The notes under the pieces are model-generated. The model searched no databases. It worked only from the letters and a program-made list of their open reading frames with translations, and was not told the origin of the DNA. Shown piece after piece: positions 35,880 through 48,928 of a DNA stretch of 64,000 nt. The number at the start of each line of letters is the position of its first letter. Position 1 is the stretch's first letter. This DNA is from Chrysemys picta bellii. Taxonomy: Eukaryota; Chordata; Testudines; Emydidae. The stretch covers positions 25,394,998 through 25,458,997 of the forward strand of contig NC_088791.1 in the NCBI RefSeq assembly GCF_011386835.1, read 5' to 3'. The position numbers were made by a program, and so were the translations under genes.

Positions 35880-36287
35880 TAGAATCATAGATTAGGGATG
35901 GAGGAGACCTCCAGAGGTCATCTAGTCCAACCCCTTGCTCAAAGCAGGACCAACACCAACTAAATTATCCCAGCCAGGGCTTTGTCAAGCCAGGCCTCAA
36001 AAACCTCTAAGAATGGAGAGTCCACCACCTCCCTAGGTAACCAATTCCAGTGCTTCACCACCCTCCTAGTGAAATAGTGTTTCTTAATATCCAACCTAGA
36101 CCTCCCCCACTGCAACTTGAAACCATTGCTCCTTGTTCTGTCATCTGCCACCACTGAGAACAGCCTAGCTCCATCCTCTTTGGAACCCCCCTTCAGGTAG
36201 TTGAAGGCTGCTATCAAATCCCCCCTTACTCTTCTCTTCTGCAGATTAAACAAGCCCAGTACCCTTAGCCTCGCCTCATAAGAGCTA
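35880..36287 (-). mobile_element. CR1 3' fragment (about 0.4 kb)
   Basis: The tail (AGACCTCCAGAGGTCATCTA) at about 35,908-35,927 is followed, in minus-strand sense upstream, by the C-terminal ORF2 segment [20 protein letters not shown] and [20 protein letters not shown]. It matches the corresponding end of the 3,962-6,475 copy closely. Everything 5' of this is missing. Confidence 0.9.
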
Positions 36288-39200
36288 GACTTGTGGTTAG
36301 CCCTGTGCTGTTGCACAAGAGGAAAAGCCACATTGCATACTGGCAGTGCTAGCCACCTCAAAAGGGGAAAAAAACATCTGTGACCTGCCCCCTCCAAAAC
36401 TTGCATAAAGAGAAACATAAGTGCCACCCTGTACCCGAGTGGTACAGTGGCTGTGCTTCCAGGAACTCCAAGAGGAACTGTGCCTGCTCAAGGAGCCACA
36501 ATTGAGTTTAAAGTAGCCAGTCTTCTATACAGTACCATCATGTAGGTTCTAAGCTGATATTGAACTGAAAACTTTCATGAAGTTCACAAATTCTGTCATC
36601 TGGGATTTGTTATTTTGAGTTTTTAATGAATTTTCTTAAGCATAGCCTGTCTCTCTTTGATAAATCAACATTGACTACAATTTTATGAACTCCATAACTA
36701 TGCAGGGGGAAACTCAACAACATAGCATCACCATAGCCTAGTAGCATCCAGCTACCAGCATAAGGGGGATAGCTGTGTGCAAGGGGGATACACAAGGTTC
36801 GCCTACATCCTGGCAATTTCTAGATATCAAGGCAGATACTTGCCAGCCGATGTATGTTAAAGCAGCCTTTGGGGACAGTGGGCTCAGGATCAGGTGAGTC
36901 AGTGCAAAGGGCATTTTTTGCATTCCCACTTTTAAAATGCACTAATTGTGTCTCAGCCACATCTGAAGAGCTGGTCCAAAGATTAAACTGAACTTTGAGC
37001 CTTGGGAGACAGGAAAATAGTGGAGTGAGAGTGGGTGAACGTCAGTGGAAAGAAGTGAGGAAATTGAGGAGGCATTAAGGGATACACTGAAGGTTCGATT
37101 AGCAAGGAAGAAAGAAATCACAGTTGAAGAATCAAGGAGAAAGATGAAGTGGAGGAGGAAAGTGATCAGCAGCGTTATGGAAGGCAGACAGATCAAGTAC
37201 TCCCCATTTAGATTTAGCGAGCAGTAAGCAACTGTTTAAGCCTAAGTGAGGACAATTCTGGGGAAGCAAAGAGGATTGAATCCAGAGTGGAGGAATGAAT
37301 TGAGGATGAAGTCAAAGCTATGAGAGCTCCATAATTGTATAGGCAAAATGGAAGAGAGACACATGGCAGAATTGAGGGAATTTCCCTCCCCCTCACTCCC
37401 CACAAAATAGAAGAAAGTGTATGCTTGAGGCATGGAGGTGAGGGAAATGTTCCAAAAAAAGAGAGTGTGGTCAAAGAAAAATAATTTTAAATAACTTGAA
37501 CTTTCCTTCTTTCTTTTAGTTCCTCCTCCAGAATATTGGAATGGAGCCTGTTTGGTTCTGGTGCATTATCCACCTTCAATAATTTCTATTTTACTTTTTA
37601 TTTTTAACTGAGTTCTTCCAGTATTTAGTTTTTCTTCTAGAGAAAATGTATTTCTGTGCTTGTCTTCAGTCTATGCATATTCTTTTGTGAACATTTAAAA
37701 TAAAGAATTCATTTAGCAATTCTGCAATATCTGCTTATCCTATCATTAAGTTACCTAAACTCCTCTTAATGTTGTACTGATTTATTCTGTTCCTTATTTG
37801 AAAAATGACTTGTCTTCTGCAATCTTCATTGTTAATTTCCCCATCTTTTTGTACAGTATACCTAAGTTTTGCATTTGTTATGTCCATTTCCTTATCTGTG
37901 ATTATTGCTTGTATATCCACATTTGCCTTCTGCTTATGTCATACAGTGAGCCCAATTCTCCTGTTACACTAGTCAGCTAAGGGGCAATTCCATTAAATTA
38001 TTCAAGTTTTACATTGTTCCATTACAGCAAAGTCACAAGTTGAGAATTCGAAAGGTTCAATTACTCTCTCAGGACTACCTGACATTAGAAGCAGCAGCAG
38101 ATGACAAGTGCTGAGATGGTGTCCTCTGGGAATTGGACTGAATCTTGTGTAATACCTCAAGGCCCAAAATGATATTAAGTTATTCAGAAAGTCATTCAAT
38201 GCCTTTTTCCACTGTCCAAGGAAAAATAAGGAAAGGTCACAAGCTGTTGGATGTCCTGCAACCACAGGACAAAGTCAGAGTGGCCTTTTCTAGAAACATC
38301 CGTCTTCTTGACCCAGCTAAGGATGTATAATCTCAAACTCCCATCAGTTGCTTGAAGTTCTGACAAATTTTCTCAGATTGCTTGGCAGTTTTTATTTTCC
38401 CCTTCCTCCCCTCCCCCCAATGTATGATAACCACTTCCTTGGTGACCTCTGATCAATTCAAGGGCAGAAAGACATTATGAAGGGTCCACAAAAATAGCAG
38501 GGAGGTTTAATCAGCTCTATAGGAAAACTTTTTTGGCCAGACTCTGTGTATTCTGTGGCAAAACTAGAACTAAATTCTGTGACAAGGGCCCTGGTATCTG
38601 TAGCACTCTGGGACTACAGACCAGAAATTCTCCGGCAGCTATAGGTAAATTTTTAAATGGATGTTTTGATTTACAAAAATAAATAAATAAATAAGCAGTA
38701 TAGTATTCCTTGTGCTATTTGTTTTTATATTCAATTTAATTTGGTTTATTCGATATTTTCAGTATGTAACAGTTTTGTATTAATACATAACTGTACTTAA
38801 AAGTTGTCTCAGGTGGGAGAATGAACTGTAGACTTTGGTAGCTGTGTGGGTGACATGGGAGGCTTTTGGCACCCAAAAAGACATAGGAAGTGATCCGAGA
38901 TCAAGATAAGCACCTTAGCATAAACTTTCTGCTAAAATTATCAGCTGTCAAATAGTTAACAATGCTGGCATTTGAAGTTGTCATTTGGTTTCAGTCTTCA
39001 AAACTCCATTGGAGAGGGTGGATCAATTGTTGCAGGCTGTCCAGAGACTCAAAAGGATAACACTACATGGAGTTTATACTCTGTTCACTTTTAGGATATT
39101 TTTTTGGAAGCCAAAATAACTAAAACTGCATCTTTTTACAAAACAAAAAACTTAGATTCTGGAACATATGTATATAAGAGGTGAATTCTGATCAAATTTT

Positions 39201-40250
39201 TGTGATGGCAGAATACAAAGCCTGAGAGTATGATTGTCTCTGTATTGACCAATTTCCATTTACTAAGAGGTAGACCCTTAAAGCCATAAAGGGTGTAAAT
39301 ACAAGGCAGATTGCCAAGGCCTTGCTCCATGTCTAAATATGATCTTAGCCCTTTGACCTATTAAGATCAATTCTCATGCATGGTCATTAGGCATTTCCCA
39401 TGCAACATTAGGACTACAGCACTTACAATGAGACTTGATGTGATAGGACCCTTTGGTTCATGCGCTTTTTGACAAAACCTCAAAGGGAATAGGTTCCACC
39501 CACCCTTCCTTCCCCACCTGTTCTTGGAGATTATACGTTATTCCACCTCTTCAGGATGACCTGCATGAAATTCCCTAACAGTCTAGATCCATAGAGTTTG
39601 TAATAAAACAAAACGTATTATGGCTCAAAGGAAATCATTTACACAACAAAGTGGTGTGCATAGTCTGTTGTATCGGAACATATTAATGAAAATCCTACTC
39701 TCGGGTGCTTTGTTTTCAAAACAAGATCAGCCCAAACTCCCCAAACTTAAGAGTTTTAGTGTTCAGATACTATAATCATGGGAGATATATAAACTGCGTG
39801 GAGCTAAGATTATCTTTCTGATGCTTATACAGGGCATAGCACAACGAACCCCTTTGTCCTACTGTAATACAAATATTAAATGAGGACCTACATAGAGTTT
39901 TGGGCACTGCTGATTCCCCTTTCCCCCCATACCAGAGAGTGGTACATTCTATCCCTTAACAGTAGGCTCAGCAGTCCCTTGCGTCTTTAATCCGTTAGCT
40001 CCTTTTTCTCTGCAAATGGTGAAGAAGTTTCCAACCAATTGCTGTGTAAAGTCCAAGGCCTTTTACTGCAGTCATACTAGGAGCGCCATGAGCCAAGAAG
40101 CAGAAAGTCACATCCTCACCTTCCTTCTAAATTATATCAAAACAATGTAATATCAGGCTGTTAAGGCAGCCCTCCTAATAGTACCCACCATCCCCAGATA
40201 AGTAAGGAATCTCTTAAGATGTTCAAAGAAAACTTTGCTTGATAGCATCC

Positions 40251-41352
40251 TGTTGGGCATGGAATCACTTAACAGTTGTGATTGTAAAATCTATACTTCT
40301 ATTGTTTATGGTCTCTACTTCTCTATTGTTTTATCAATATGATCTCTGTCTGGTTCTTTGATTGTTTCTGTCTGTTGGATAACTAATTTTGTAAGATTTA
40401 AATCAACTAAGGTGGTGGGGTATGATTGGGTGAAGAATTGTTTCACAATATGTTAAGATTGGTCAAAGAATTATTTTATAGTATTTTAGTTTAAAATGAT
40501 AGGTTAAGGTATAGCTAAGCAGGACTCAAGTTTAACTATATAAACTGGGGTCCAAAAGGAAGTTCCTTGGAACTTAACTCCAGGACACAGCCCCAAGATC
40601 AGAGCTACCAGCCTCAACACCCTGCTAATCACACCGTGCAGAAGCTGGAGTCCCCAAATGACCTGATCTTGACTGGCCATTAAGAAAAGTTCCTCTCCCT
40701 TACTGGGAGTGAGAATGGCACTGGAACACTTTTTAGAGTGGGGGTGCTGTGCCCCCTTACCTCTGTCCACACCCCTCACCACCTCCTGGAGCTGGGGCCA
40801 GGAGCAGGGCCGTGGCTGTGGGATGCAGACAGGGGCAAGGGGGCCGAGGCTGGGGCCACAGCTAGGGGTAGGTGCAGAGCCCTTGCGTAGTGCCGACTGC
40901 CAGGACCACAGGCATGGGGCCAGGAGCCGGCAGCTGGGACTGGAGCCAGCGGCCAGGACTGGAGCTAGGCGTGGAGCCGGGACCAGGACAGGGCATGGGG
41001 CCCCAGGGCCATGTGCAGAGCCCCCGGTGCGGAGCCAGTAGCTGGAGCCAGGAACCCGCGTAAAACGTGGGGCTGCTGCAGCACCTCCCACACCCCTAGT
41101 TCCCATGCCTATGGTATGTGGTGAGCATTCATTGTATGTTTAGCATGTTCATTCTGTTTTGATGATTGTTAATAAATAGAGGTTAAAGATATTACTGTGT
41201 AAGGCTCTTTCACTGGTAAAAAACCCTGTAAACCTACAGAAAATTATGCCCTGAGCCCTCAATGTGGGTGGCCCTGAGTCCTAGGAACGGGGTAAGGGTA
41301 GGGATGCCTAAATCAACAGGGTTACACCTTGAGCCCTGGGAACTGGGTAAAG
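40251..41352 (+). mobile_element. Probable LTR (solo), with a GC-rich insertion
   Basis: It starts TGTTGGGCATGGAATC. It contains TATATAAACTGGGG (40,536-40,549), a TATA-like box, and AATAAATAGAGG (about 41,171) near the 3' part, followed by GTAAGGCTCTTTCACTGGT and GAGCCCTGGGAACTGGGTAA. This order (TATA, then polyadenylation signal) is LTR-like. The GC-rich block at 40,690-41,115 looks like a separate later insertion. No internal retroviral genes or second LTR are present. The 3' boundary is unclear. Confidence 0.45.
40692..41115. mobile_element. GC-rich MITE-like insertion
   Basis: About 420 bp at strongly raised GC content inside an AT-rich setting, with imperfect inverted ends GGCACTGGAAC and GTTCCCATGCC. 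The interior is repetitive (GGAGCCAGGA-type motifs), so the open frames on both strands are compositional. I could not see a target duplication. Confidence 0.5.
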
Positions 41353-42292
41353 GTGGGTACATTCTATCCCTTAACTGTAGGCTCAGCAGTCCCTTCTGTC
41401 TTTAACCTGTTTAGCCCCTTTTTCTTGGCACATGGTGAAGAAGTTTCCAAGCAGTTGCTGAACCTTCAGTTTAAAATGCCAGGAAATCCCCACAAATGTC
41501 ATGGAGTAGCTCTCCTCCCCTGAAAACATCCCATTGTCATTTACAAATTTGCCTTTTTTTTTTTTTTTTTAAAACAGACAGTCATGTTGAGTTGATTGTG
41601 GTGAGAGACACACTTTTGCCTCAGAAGGCCTCAGATCACTTCTCTGTCTCATTTTCAGTTTTCTGGGGTGTTTTTAATATTTCACCTGTTCTTTATTTTA
41701 GCAACTTCCTGTTCTGTCCTGAAGTGAAGTTTAAAAAACTGATTCCAACTATGACGTATGTTCCAAAAAATACTATGTGGGTGGTAGAATCCTTGGTGCA
41801 GGGGAAAGCTTACCTCCAAAAAAGTTACACCTGTGAATGTTCAAGGCCAATAGGAGGCAAGAGGCAGTTCCAGGGACTATGGGCTAGCTCTTCAAAGGTC
41901 TCCAGGTAGCTAAAGATTTAGGTAAATGCTTATGGGCTTTTGAAAATCCTATTAAGCAGGTTAGGTGTCTAACTCCCATAGAAATCAATAGAAAAGTTAG
42001 GCACCAAACATGTTAGGAGCCTGTCTAAATCTTCTGCCACCTAAATATCTTTGAAAATCTGGCCCTCTGTCTCACAGGATCCTGACCACTTGTTGCATTA
42101 AGGTCAGAGCTGGCTATGCAGTTTGAAGTTTTCTCCGTGACGTCTTCAGAATGTAAATACTTTTTGAACTTGGTGCATCAACAAGATCAGACCATCACAA
42201 TGCACCATTAGAGCTGGTGCAATAACAGTCACGCGACTCTCTAGGTACCTATATGATACCCAAAGCATCTGAGCACTTCCAGAGAAAGTAGG

Positions 42293-42630
42293 CAGGGCCG
42301 GCTCTAACTTTTTTGCTGCCCCAAGCAGCAAAAAAAAGTGCCGCCCCGCCGAGCCGCCACCCCGCCAAGCACCGTGCCACCGGAACCCCCCCGAGCGCCA
42401 CGCCCCCCGCCGAGCACCGCGTTGCCAGAGCCCGCCCCCCACCGTTGGAACCCCTCCCTGAGCGCCGCACTGCCCCACAGCCGAGCGCCGCGTGCCGGAG
42501 TGCTGCGTCACCGGAGCACCCCTCCCCCCAGCCGAATGTCACACCGCGCTGCCCCCCGCCACTCCAAGATTGGCCACCCCTTACCAGGTGCAGCCCCAAG
42601 CATGTGCTTGGTTGCCTGGTGCTGGCCCTG
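42293..42630. mobile_element. hAT MITE with exact 8-bp TSD, GC-rich
   Basis: The ends are CAGGGCCGGCTCTAACTTTT and TGCCTGGTGCTGGCCCTG. AAAGTAGG is duplicated exactly (42,285-42,292 and 42,631-42,638). The 338-bp GC-rich interior is non-coding. The proline- and arginine-rich open frames across it are artefacts of composition. Confidence 0.9.
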
Positions 42631-43961
42631 AAAGTAGGGATGAAATCTTGATCCCATTGAAATCAATGGCAAATTACCATTGGCTTCAATAGGGCCATGA
42701 TTTCACCTTAAGTATTTGAGGAGGAATAATCTATTTCTTCCTTCTTTGTCTGTAGGAGGAAAAGTGTAGGGGAAGAAATGAGTTTTGCATTCAGTCTGTT
42801 CTCATCTCTTATGAAAGAGATTTCCATAGTCTAGGTTGAGCTCCTGTGACAGTTCTGTTTCCTGCATTAATGAGCAACTCTCTCTATTGAGAACTTACAG
42901 TTTAATTATTCTCATGGAATGTCACTGTTGTGGGAGGCTATGGTAGTGGAAAGAAAGGCAATCTTTTACACAGTTGGTGACACTTCCAGGAAGAGCTTTG
43001 AATATAAGGACAGAACCTGAACTGGACTCTATTCACTGGGGAGCCAGTAACGAGGATTAGGATCTAAAATCTCTCTTAAATGAGTCAACAACTAGAAAAC
43101 ACATTAGTCCTCTTTTGAGAGCTCTAGGCAGTTTGGTTGGCTTTAAACTAAGCTAATATCTTAAAGACCAACATTTTCTTTACAATCTGGAATTTTGCTC
43201 TGAATAACATTCCTGTTTCCACTCCTGACTCTTCATATACCTGTTTAAAAGGCAAAAACATTTTCTGATGTGCTCATATGAAGGGGATAAGTAATGACCC
43301 CTATGATTTTAATTGCTTTCAGGATTTGCTCCCCAGCCTGTCTATTGGACAAAATAATAAAAAGAATGCTCCCTTCATTGTCTTCATGTTTGATGTAGAA
43401 TTTCTCTACATATATGGGATCACTGACAATGTCATGTCTCAGCAGTAAAGATATACCTGTCTCTATGATCTGGGACTTAGAATCAGTATCTGCTGGTATT
43501 CCAAGGACACATATTTCAAATGGACTTGTTCCTCTAGTACTTCTACAATTTTCTCGCCATTCAAGAACTGATTTTAAGAAGTTATTTTAGTAAGGAATTT
43601 TTCAAGTATGGACATCTCTTTCTCAGTTCCCTTTTTTTCTTTAAGCTAAGATTCCACATGGCTTATTCTCTGTACATCTCTAGAAATTCTTGAATCAAAA
43701 GTGACAGAATCCCAGAAACTAACTCCATTATATACTACAAAATTCTCCCTCTTCAGGAGAATCCATCTTAGCACAAAGGTCCAAGGAATTTACTTTAATG
43801 ATCTATCAGAGTTCCTTCCCACAAAGAGTGGGAAAGATGGCACGAGCATCAAGCCATGCAAAGCCCTGTGGCTTGGAAAAATCTGAGCTGTCCCATTTCC
43901 CCACCTTTTTCTCCATTTTCTGGTTACCTCAGTAAAGTGGAGCAGAAAAGGTCCATCTCAC

Positions 43962-44669
43962 TGTGACAAAGCTCTGTCCTTGTCTCCGTGGGTCCTGCGT
44001 TTCCTAACGGATTTCACTAGCCTCATAGGCTCACTGTGACCCTCCACTTAACCCTTCTCTCTCTAGAGACAAGGGTCACAGTCTACTGAGCCATTTTCAT
44101 CATAAGCCAGTGAGGAAGGTGAGAAGCTATCCTCCCTTGCACAGTCTCTGTTGTCTCCCAGTCTCAGTGATTAATCAGAGGGGCAAAGGTGGGGAACCCA
44201 GGCCCACGCTCTACTCCAGGCTCCAGCCCAGGGACCCTAATAGTATCAGCTATGGTAGCTGACCTTTTAGGAACAGGACACGTATGATTCCTTGGGCTAC
44301 TTCCCCACAGCAGCCCCCACTTCCTCAAGCTCCACTTCACCCTTTCCTCAGCGCCTCCTTCCTTGTGCCTGAAATGGTGTGTACAGTTCAGTCTCTCCAA
44401 CGGCACAACTTCTCACGGCTCCTAACATGCGCACCCACCTGACTAACTGCTTGTAACTAGTTTCAGCTAGCCCTTGATTGGCTTCAGGTGTCCCAATCAA
44501 CCTAGCATCCTCCCTGCCTTCTGGAAAGCTCTTAATTGGCCCCAGGTGTCTTAATTGACCTGGAGCAGCTGCCATTTACTTATCCTGATACCAGAGATAT
44601 ATTAGCCCCAGGTTAAACAAATCCATCTCCCACTACTTTTCTATAGCCAGCTGGCCTTGCCCCATCACA
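43962..44669 (+). mobile_element. Solo LTR (endogenous retrovirus or Gypsy type)
   Basis: About 708 bp running from TGTGACAAAGCTCTGTCCTT to TTGCCCCATCACA, with the TG...CA ends of an LTR and a 5-bp near-duplication (CTCAC and CTCCC). The interior has the AGGCTCCAGCCCAGGGACCC and TGGGCTACTTCCCCACAGCA segments that I recall from turtle LTRs. No internal coding region adjoins it, so the provirus was probably lost by recombination between LTRs. Confidence 0.65.
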
Positions 44670-45721
44670 CTCCCATATCAATTTGAGAGAGCAAAAAGTT
44701 CGGGTTTTGGTGTACTTGATCAGCTGTCAGTTGTCCTAGCTGGAACTGTGCCTCCCTGCTTCCTCCCCGTTTGACCCTCTCTTTCCCCCCCCAAAATGTA
44801 TTTATTTCCTCTGAGACTGCTACTGAGGCCCTTTCTATCTGCAGAGCTCCCATTTCTTCTAGTACTACTCCATATTAGCCATAGGTGAAACTCTCTGCTG
44901 GCAAAAAACCTGCATGACATGCAGTCAACATCTTGGCCCTTTATATCAGACCAGTAACTTATGACAATACAACCCGTGAGGTATGGGTGTTTAAAAAAAA
45001 AAATTACAAGACCTCTGCATTGGGTTGTAGGAAGTAATTTACTCTTCTCGCCACAATTCCCCAATGGACCACAGCTAATGTCTCCTCACCAGCTCCTGCC
45101 AGAAGCTTTTTCTGCCGTGAAATAAGTCATCCCTTTTTAGTGCTCATTTGGCTAAAACTCAAGATTCCAGTTCAGGACAACACACTTTAGACTATCAATA
45201 TTCCTTAGACTTAAAGCCCCGCCAATTATTGTTTACCACTACTTCCTTCCTTATGGGTGCAATACATATTGCATTAGTGTTATACCACTTAACCACACCT
45301 TCAAATTATGAGTCTCTTGCAGAACGGAGTACCTGTTTAACATGTTCTGTACAAGTTATTACCCCCAGGCAACTACAGCTTGTTCTTTACTTGTACTCAC
45401 TACAATCCAGCTCCTATCTGGTGCACTTTTTCCTGGTCTATTTAGTCCTATTCTTCCTGCTTTTGACATACTCACCTCTTACTGTGAATCATCTAGAAAT
45501 CTTTAATTCTTCTGTATATGATATTTTTGGAGCAAACAGTCTATCAAGATAAGTTATTTTGCTTTTCAGGTGCTCACAAGATTATTGAGGAGACTAGTTT
45601 GTGACTAGAGCTGATGAGTCACTTGGCAATGAAACTTGTTATAAAACCTGAAATTTCGACAAGTGCTTTTTCTAAACAGCATGTGGTGTGTTCTTCATGT
45701 CAGTGGGAAGCATAAAGAAAG

Positions 45722-46560
45722 GTTTTTTACCTTATTGTAACTGAAATTGGAGATATGTGTTCCCTGGGTATTCACTGTGGGTGTGCATACACTCTGGGGG
45801 CCCAGAACCAGAAATTCTTCAATAGCAGTATCCATTGGTCTATACCTGTGCCCTTCATCTCTTTCTACTGCCTAGAGAGAGCATGAAGGGTAGTACAGAC
45901 CAACTGCCTCTCCAGTTCTTTCTCTGGCATAAATCTGAAGACAATCAAACAGAGGTGAAGGAGGGTGGGATGTAAATACCTGTGAGGACACACGCCTCAA
46001 AGAATTCCAGTTACAATAAGGTCACCTTCCATTCTTCAAGTGCTGGTCCCCAGGGGGGGTTCGCTGTGGATGATGCCCAAGCCATGTTTATTAAAGAGAC
46101 AGGTGAAAGGAAGTGCTCTGCACCACAGTTCACGGAATCGCTGAACTCAAGGAAGCCTCCTCAGCCAAGGCTTGAATCAGAGCACAGTGCCTGGTAAACG
46201 TGAATGGAGCCTTAGGTTACCGGTCTATAGACTTTAGAGAGTGGGATTCCATGCAAGGAAACCACTGAGGTCACTTGAGCTCTGGCAGAATAAGTCCTGA
46301 CAGACTGAGGAGGAGGGGCTCGTGCAAGCTCATAGCGGAGGAAGATGCAGTTGGAAATCCATTTTGAGAGTCTTTGGGAAGGTATTTCCTCTCCTTTCAT
46401 CATCTCACCATTAGAGATGAATAACCTCAGAGGTCTAAGGGCCTTGTCCTGTCCAGGTAAAAGGCCAGATCTCTGTGTGTGTCAAGGAGTGGAGTTTCCT
46501 GTCCTTCCTATTATTGTGAGGTTTCAGATAAAGTACAGGTAGTGAATCATCTGGTTCAAG
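45722..46560 (-). mobile_element. DIRS-like retroelement 3' fragment
   Basis: The terminal region (45,722-46,200: GGAGATATGTGTTCCCTGGG and ACTGTGGGTGTGCATACACT) resembles the end of the large DIRS-like element near 57,570-57,780. It is followed, in minus sense upstream, by the end of a tyrosine recombinase: SQRLSKWISNCIFLRYELAR and then PPPQSVRTYSARAQ (46,212-46,403). In an intact copy the latter would carry the R-H-x-x-R-like RAHSTRA motif; here the His is Tyr. The fragment is inactive. Confidence 0.7.
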
Positions 46561-46599
46561 GGAAAGTCAGGATTCCGGATATTATCCAGTCTACAGCTC

Positions 46600-47490
46600 C
46601 TTCCTAAGTGGCTCTCCCTATTAATTAGGCCATTTTGGAGCCCGCTAAGAACATGCATACACCCATGTCCTGACCCCTAAAAGGGCTGAGCAGAAGTATT
46701 TTGTTCCCTCCAAGGAGGCAGAATACTTGTTTTCCCACCCTAACTCAAACTCTCTGGTTGTCCAAGCAGTCATGGAGCAGAATAGGCTACACCAGCCCAG
46801 GTCCATTCCTTCCAACAAGGATGCTGAGAAACTTGATTCCTTTGGCAGAAAGAACATTTCATTGGCCAGCCTATTACTCTGTATTGCAAAGTACCAGGCA
46901 CTAATATCACAATAGGACTGTATTAATTACAATAAGCAATCAGAATTTGTGACTAAGCTACTGGAGAGCCCAATTCTAGGCTATCCTAGATGAAGGGAAG
47001 CTGGTGGCCTCAAAACAGCAGACACACCATCTCACTCCATGGCAACCTTTGTGGTTACAAGTCAGGACTCTTGACTGCCGTCATTGGAGTTCTCCATGGA
47101 GGTCCAGGCAACAGCTGAAGATCTCCCCTTCAAGAGTAACAATCTCATCTGTGAGAAAACCAATGCGTTGCTTCACTCATGTAAGATCTCTCCCGCCACC
47201 CTCTGCTCCTTGGGAATATACATCCCAGCAGCTTGCAGGAAATAGTCTAAGCTGCTACCGCAAAGATACCAGCTAACCCTTCAGCCATTCTACCACCAGA
47301 GGACCTACAAGTCACCAAGAAAATGCCAGAGAGCACAGCACACCAGACCGACCACACTATTGCTATCGGCTCTCTGGGCCCAGCTGCCTACTAAAAAGAC
47401 ATTTTGATGGCATGCTCAAGAGCCCAATCCTTGCATGGCAGGTCTCTCCCACCACTTTCAGTGGATGCCTGGTCCATTTCTTTCTGATGT
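46600..47490 (+). mobile_element. DIRS-like gag fragment, opposite orientation
   Basis: The plus strand reads AEQKYFVPSKEAEYLFSHPN, SNSLVVQAVMEQNRLHQP and KDAEKLDSFGRKNISLASLL (46,690-46,900), the conserved gag-like block of vertebrate DIRS elements (VVQSVNERER and KDSKRLDLFGRKVYS in memory). Stops break the frame from 46,916. It points away from the adjoining minus-strand recombinase fragment. Confidence 0.6.
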
Positions 47491-47500
47491 GGCAACTTGT

Positions 47501-48130
47501 AGACTGAAGGACTCTTCAATCTATAGATGAAAAGTACTATTAAACTGAGTACTATTATTCTGTTGCATATATAGTACACTGCTGATCTTGACATCTCAAC
47601 AATCACAGTTCCAAACTGGGAGCATTGTCAGAGAGCTGTGGGTGCCCGAGGCTCTAGTCCTCCCTTCCTCAAGGCTTTATCATAAACTTTGTCAATAATA
47701 TACTCATAGCATGCAGCTCTACCCAAGGCCTGTAAGAGAGGTAATTATCATCATCTGGTCAGCCAAGGGTTTACCTTTTCTGATTTGCATTATACATTAG
47801 TCTTTTCTGGCTTCAGTTCAAGCCAGGGGGATTAAAGTTCATGATCCAATTTCTATACACTTGGTATCAGTTGGTAGCTGCCCTGGGATAAAAACAACAA
47901 CAACACAGAGCTGCATGTTATTAGCATATTGTTGACATTAAAGTTTATGATAAAGCTTTGAGGAAGTGGGGACTAGAGCTTCTAGCTACACAGCTCTCTG
48001 ATAACACTCCCAGATTGGAAGAGTGATTGTTGAGATGTCAAGATCAGCAGTGTACTATAGATACATCAGAATAATAGTACTCAGTTTAATAGCACTTTTC
48101 ATCTATAGATTTCAGAGAGTCCTTCAATCT
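47501..48130. repeat. Large imperfect palindrome (arms about 220 bp)
   Basis: The arm 47,501-47,725 is the reverse complement of 47,908-48,130. TACACTGCTGATCTTGACAT and GGCTTTATCATAAACTTT pair with ATGTCAAGATCAGCAGTGTA and AAAGTTTATGATAAAGCTT. Identity is roughly 85-90% by eye with small indels. The spacer is about 180 bp. No open frame or known family explains it. Confidence 0.9.
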
Positions 48131-48928
48131 CTTAATTCATCTAAGTCTATTAACTCATACTACGGCATATATTTAATTTGTGAAAAAAGTTAGGGGTAGA
48201 AGAGGTTTCAAAGTGTCTTAAATTAAGCCAGTTACTTAGGGTCCTAAATCTATATTTAAATGTGTAGAAACCCATTGTTTAAAATCTTGGCCAGAATACA
48301 TGGAGGCAAAGGAATTAATGTTTCCATTGCAATCATGGAGTATACAAGCCCTCTGCTGGCTAAATATGGTACCTGTAAATTCTCATAGATATTAATCAAA
48401 GACTGTGTAGCCTTGTGGATTAAGGATTCCCTTTCAGAAATGATGATTTCAAACACAGTTGGGGTTGTATTTTTAATGTTTCTATAATTATTTTTTCCAC
48501 AGCACACAGACTAATTCTTTAATCACTTTTCTAATGCAAACTTACTGGGCAAGCTAAAAAACTACATTTAAAACATAGAAAAAGTGTCACATGAAGATAT
48601 TAGAAAAACGATCTACACTAGGGAAAGTAAGCATTCAGATTTTTCAGTTAAACTAGACACATTTATTGCTAGCTTGGTCCTGTCTCCCCATTCAGAGCAC
48701 TCATTTGTGGGTTGATGAGGGAAACACGAGTAATTTTATATTGGTGGACGGAAAAGGAAAATTAAGTTTTATCAGGTTACAGTTGAAGTAGGACAGAAGT
48801 GTTGTCTGCTTCAGTCCTTTACCTCAAATGACTTTTGAGGTACCCTGTAATATGCAAAGAGGATACAAATGAAGGTTCTTTAGGTGTTTATACTGTGATC
48901 ACCACCATGATCACAATACCATGTACAA

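Larger units (their letters stand above)
34010..39935. other. Upstream intergenic stretch, mostly unique
   Basis: Apart from the CR1, MIR-like and hAT scraps listed, 34,010-35,370 and 36,290-39,935 hold only AT-rich unique sequence with small simple repeats, for example (AAAT)n at 38,678-38,694. Open frames up to about 100 codons lack start context, domains or splice structure. Confidence 0.6.
39940..41460. repeat. 105-bp direct repeats flanking an LTR-like block
   Basis: 39,940-40,044 and 41,355-41,460 share GGTACATTCTATCCCTTAAC, GTAGGCTCAGCAGTCCCTT and ATGGTGAAGAAGTTTCCAA, with about a dozen differences over 105 bp. They enclose 40,045-41,354. They are far too long to be a target duplication and too different to be recent. 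Confidence 0.85.

Noticed and set aside
45148..45552. 134-codon plus-strand frame rich in Leu, Tyr and Phe
   Set aside because: It resembles a membrane protein only by hydrophobic composition. No family match is recognised, and the region shows no promoter or exon structure.
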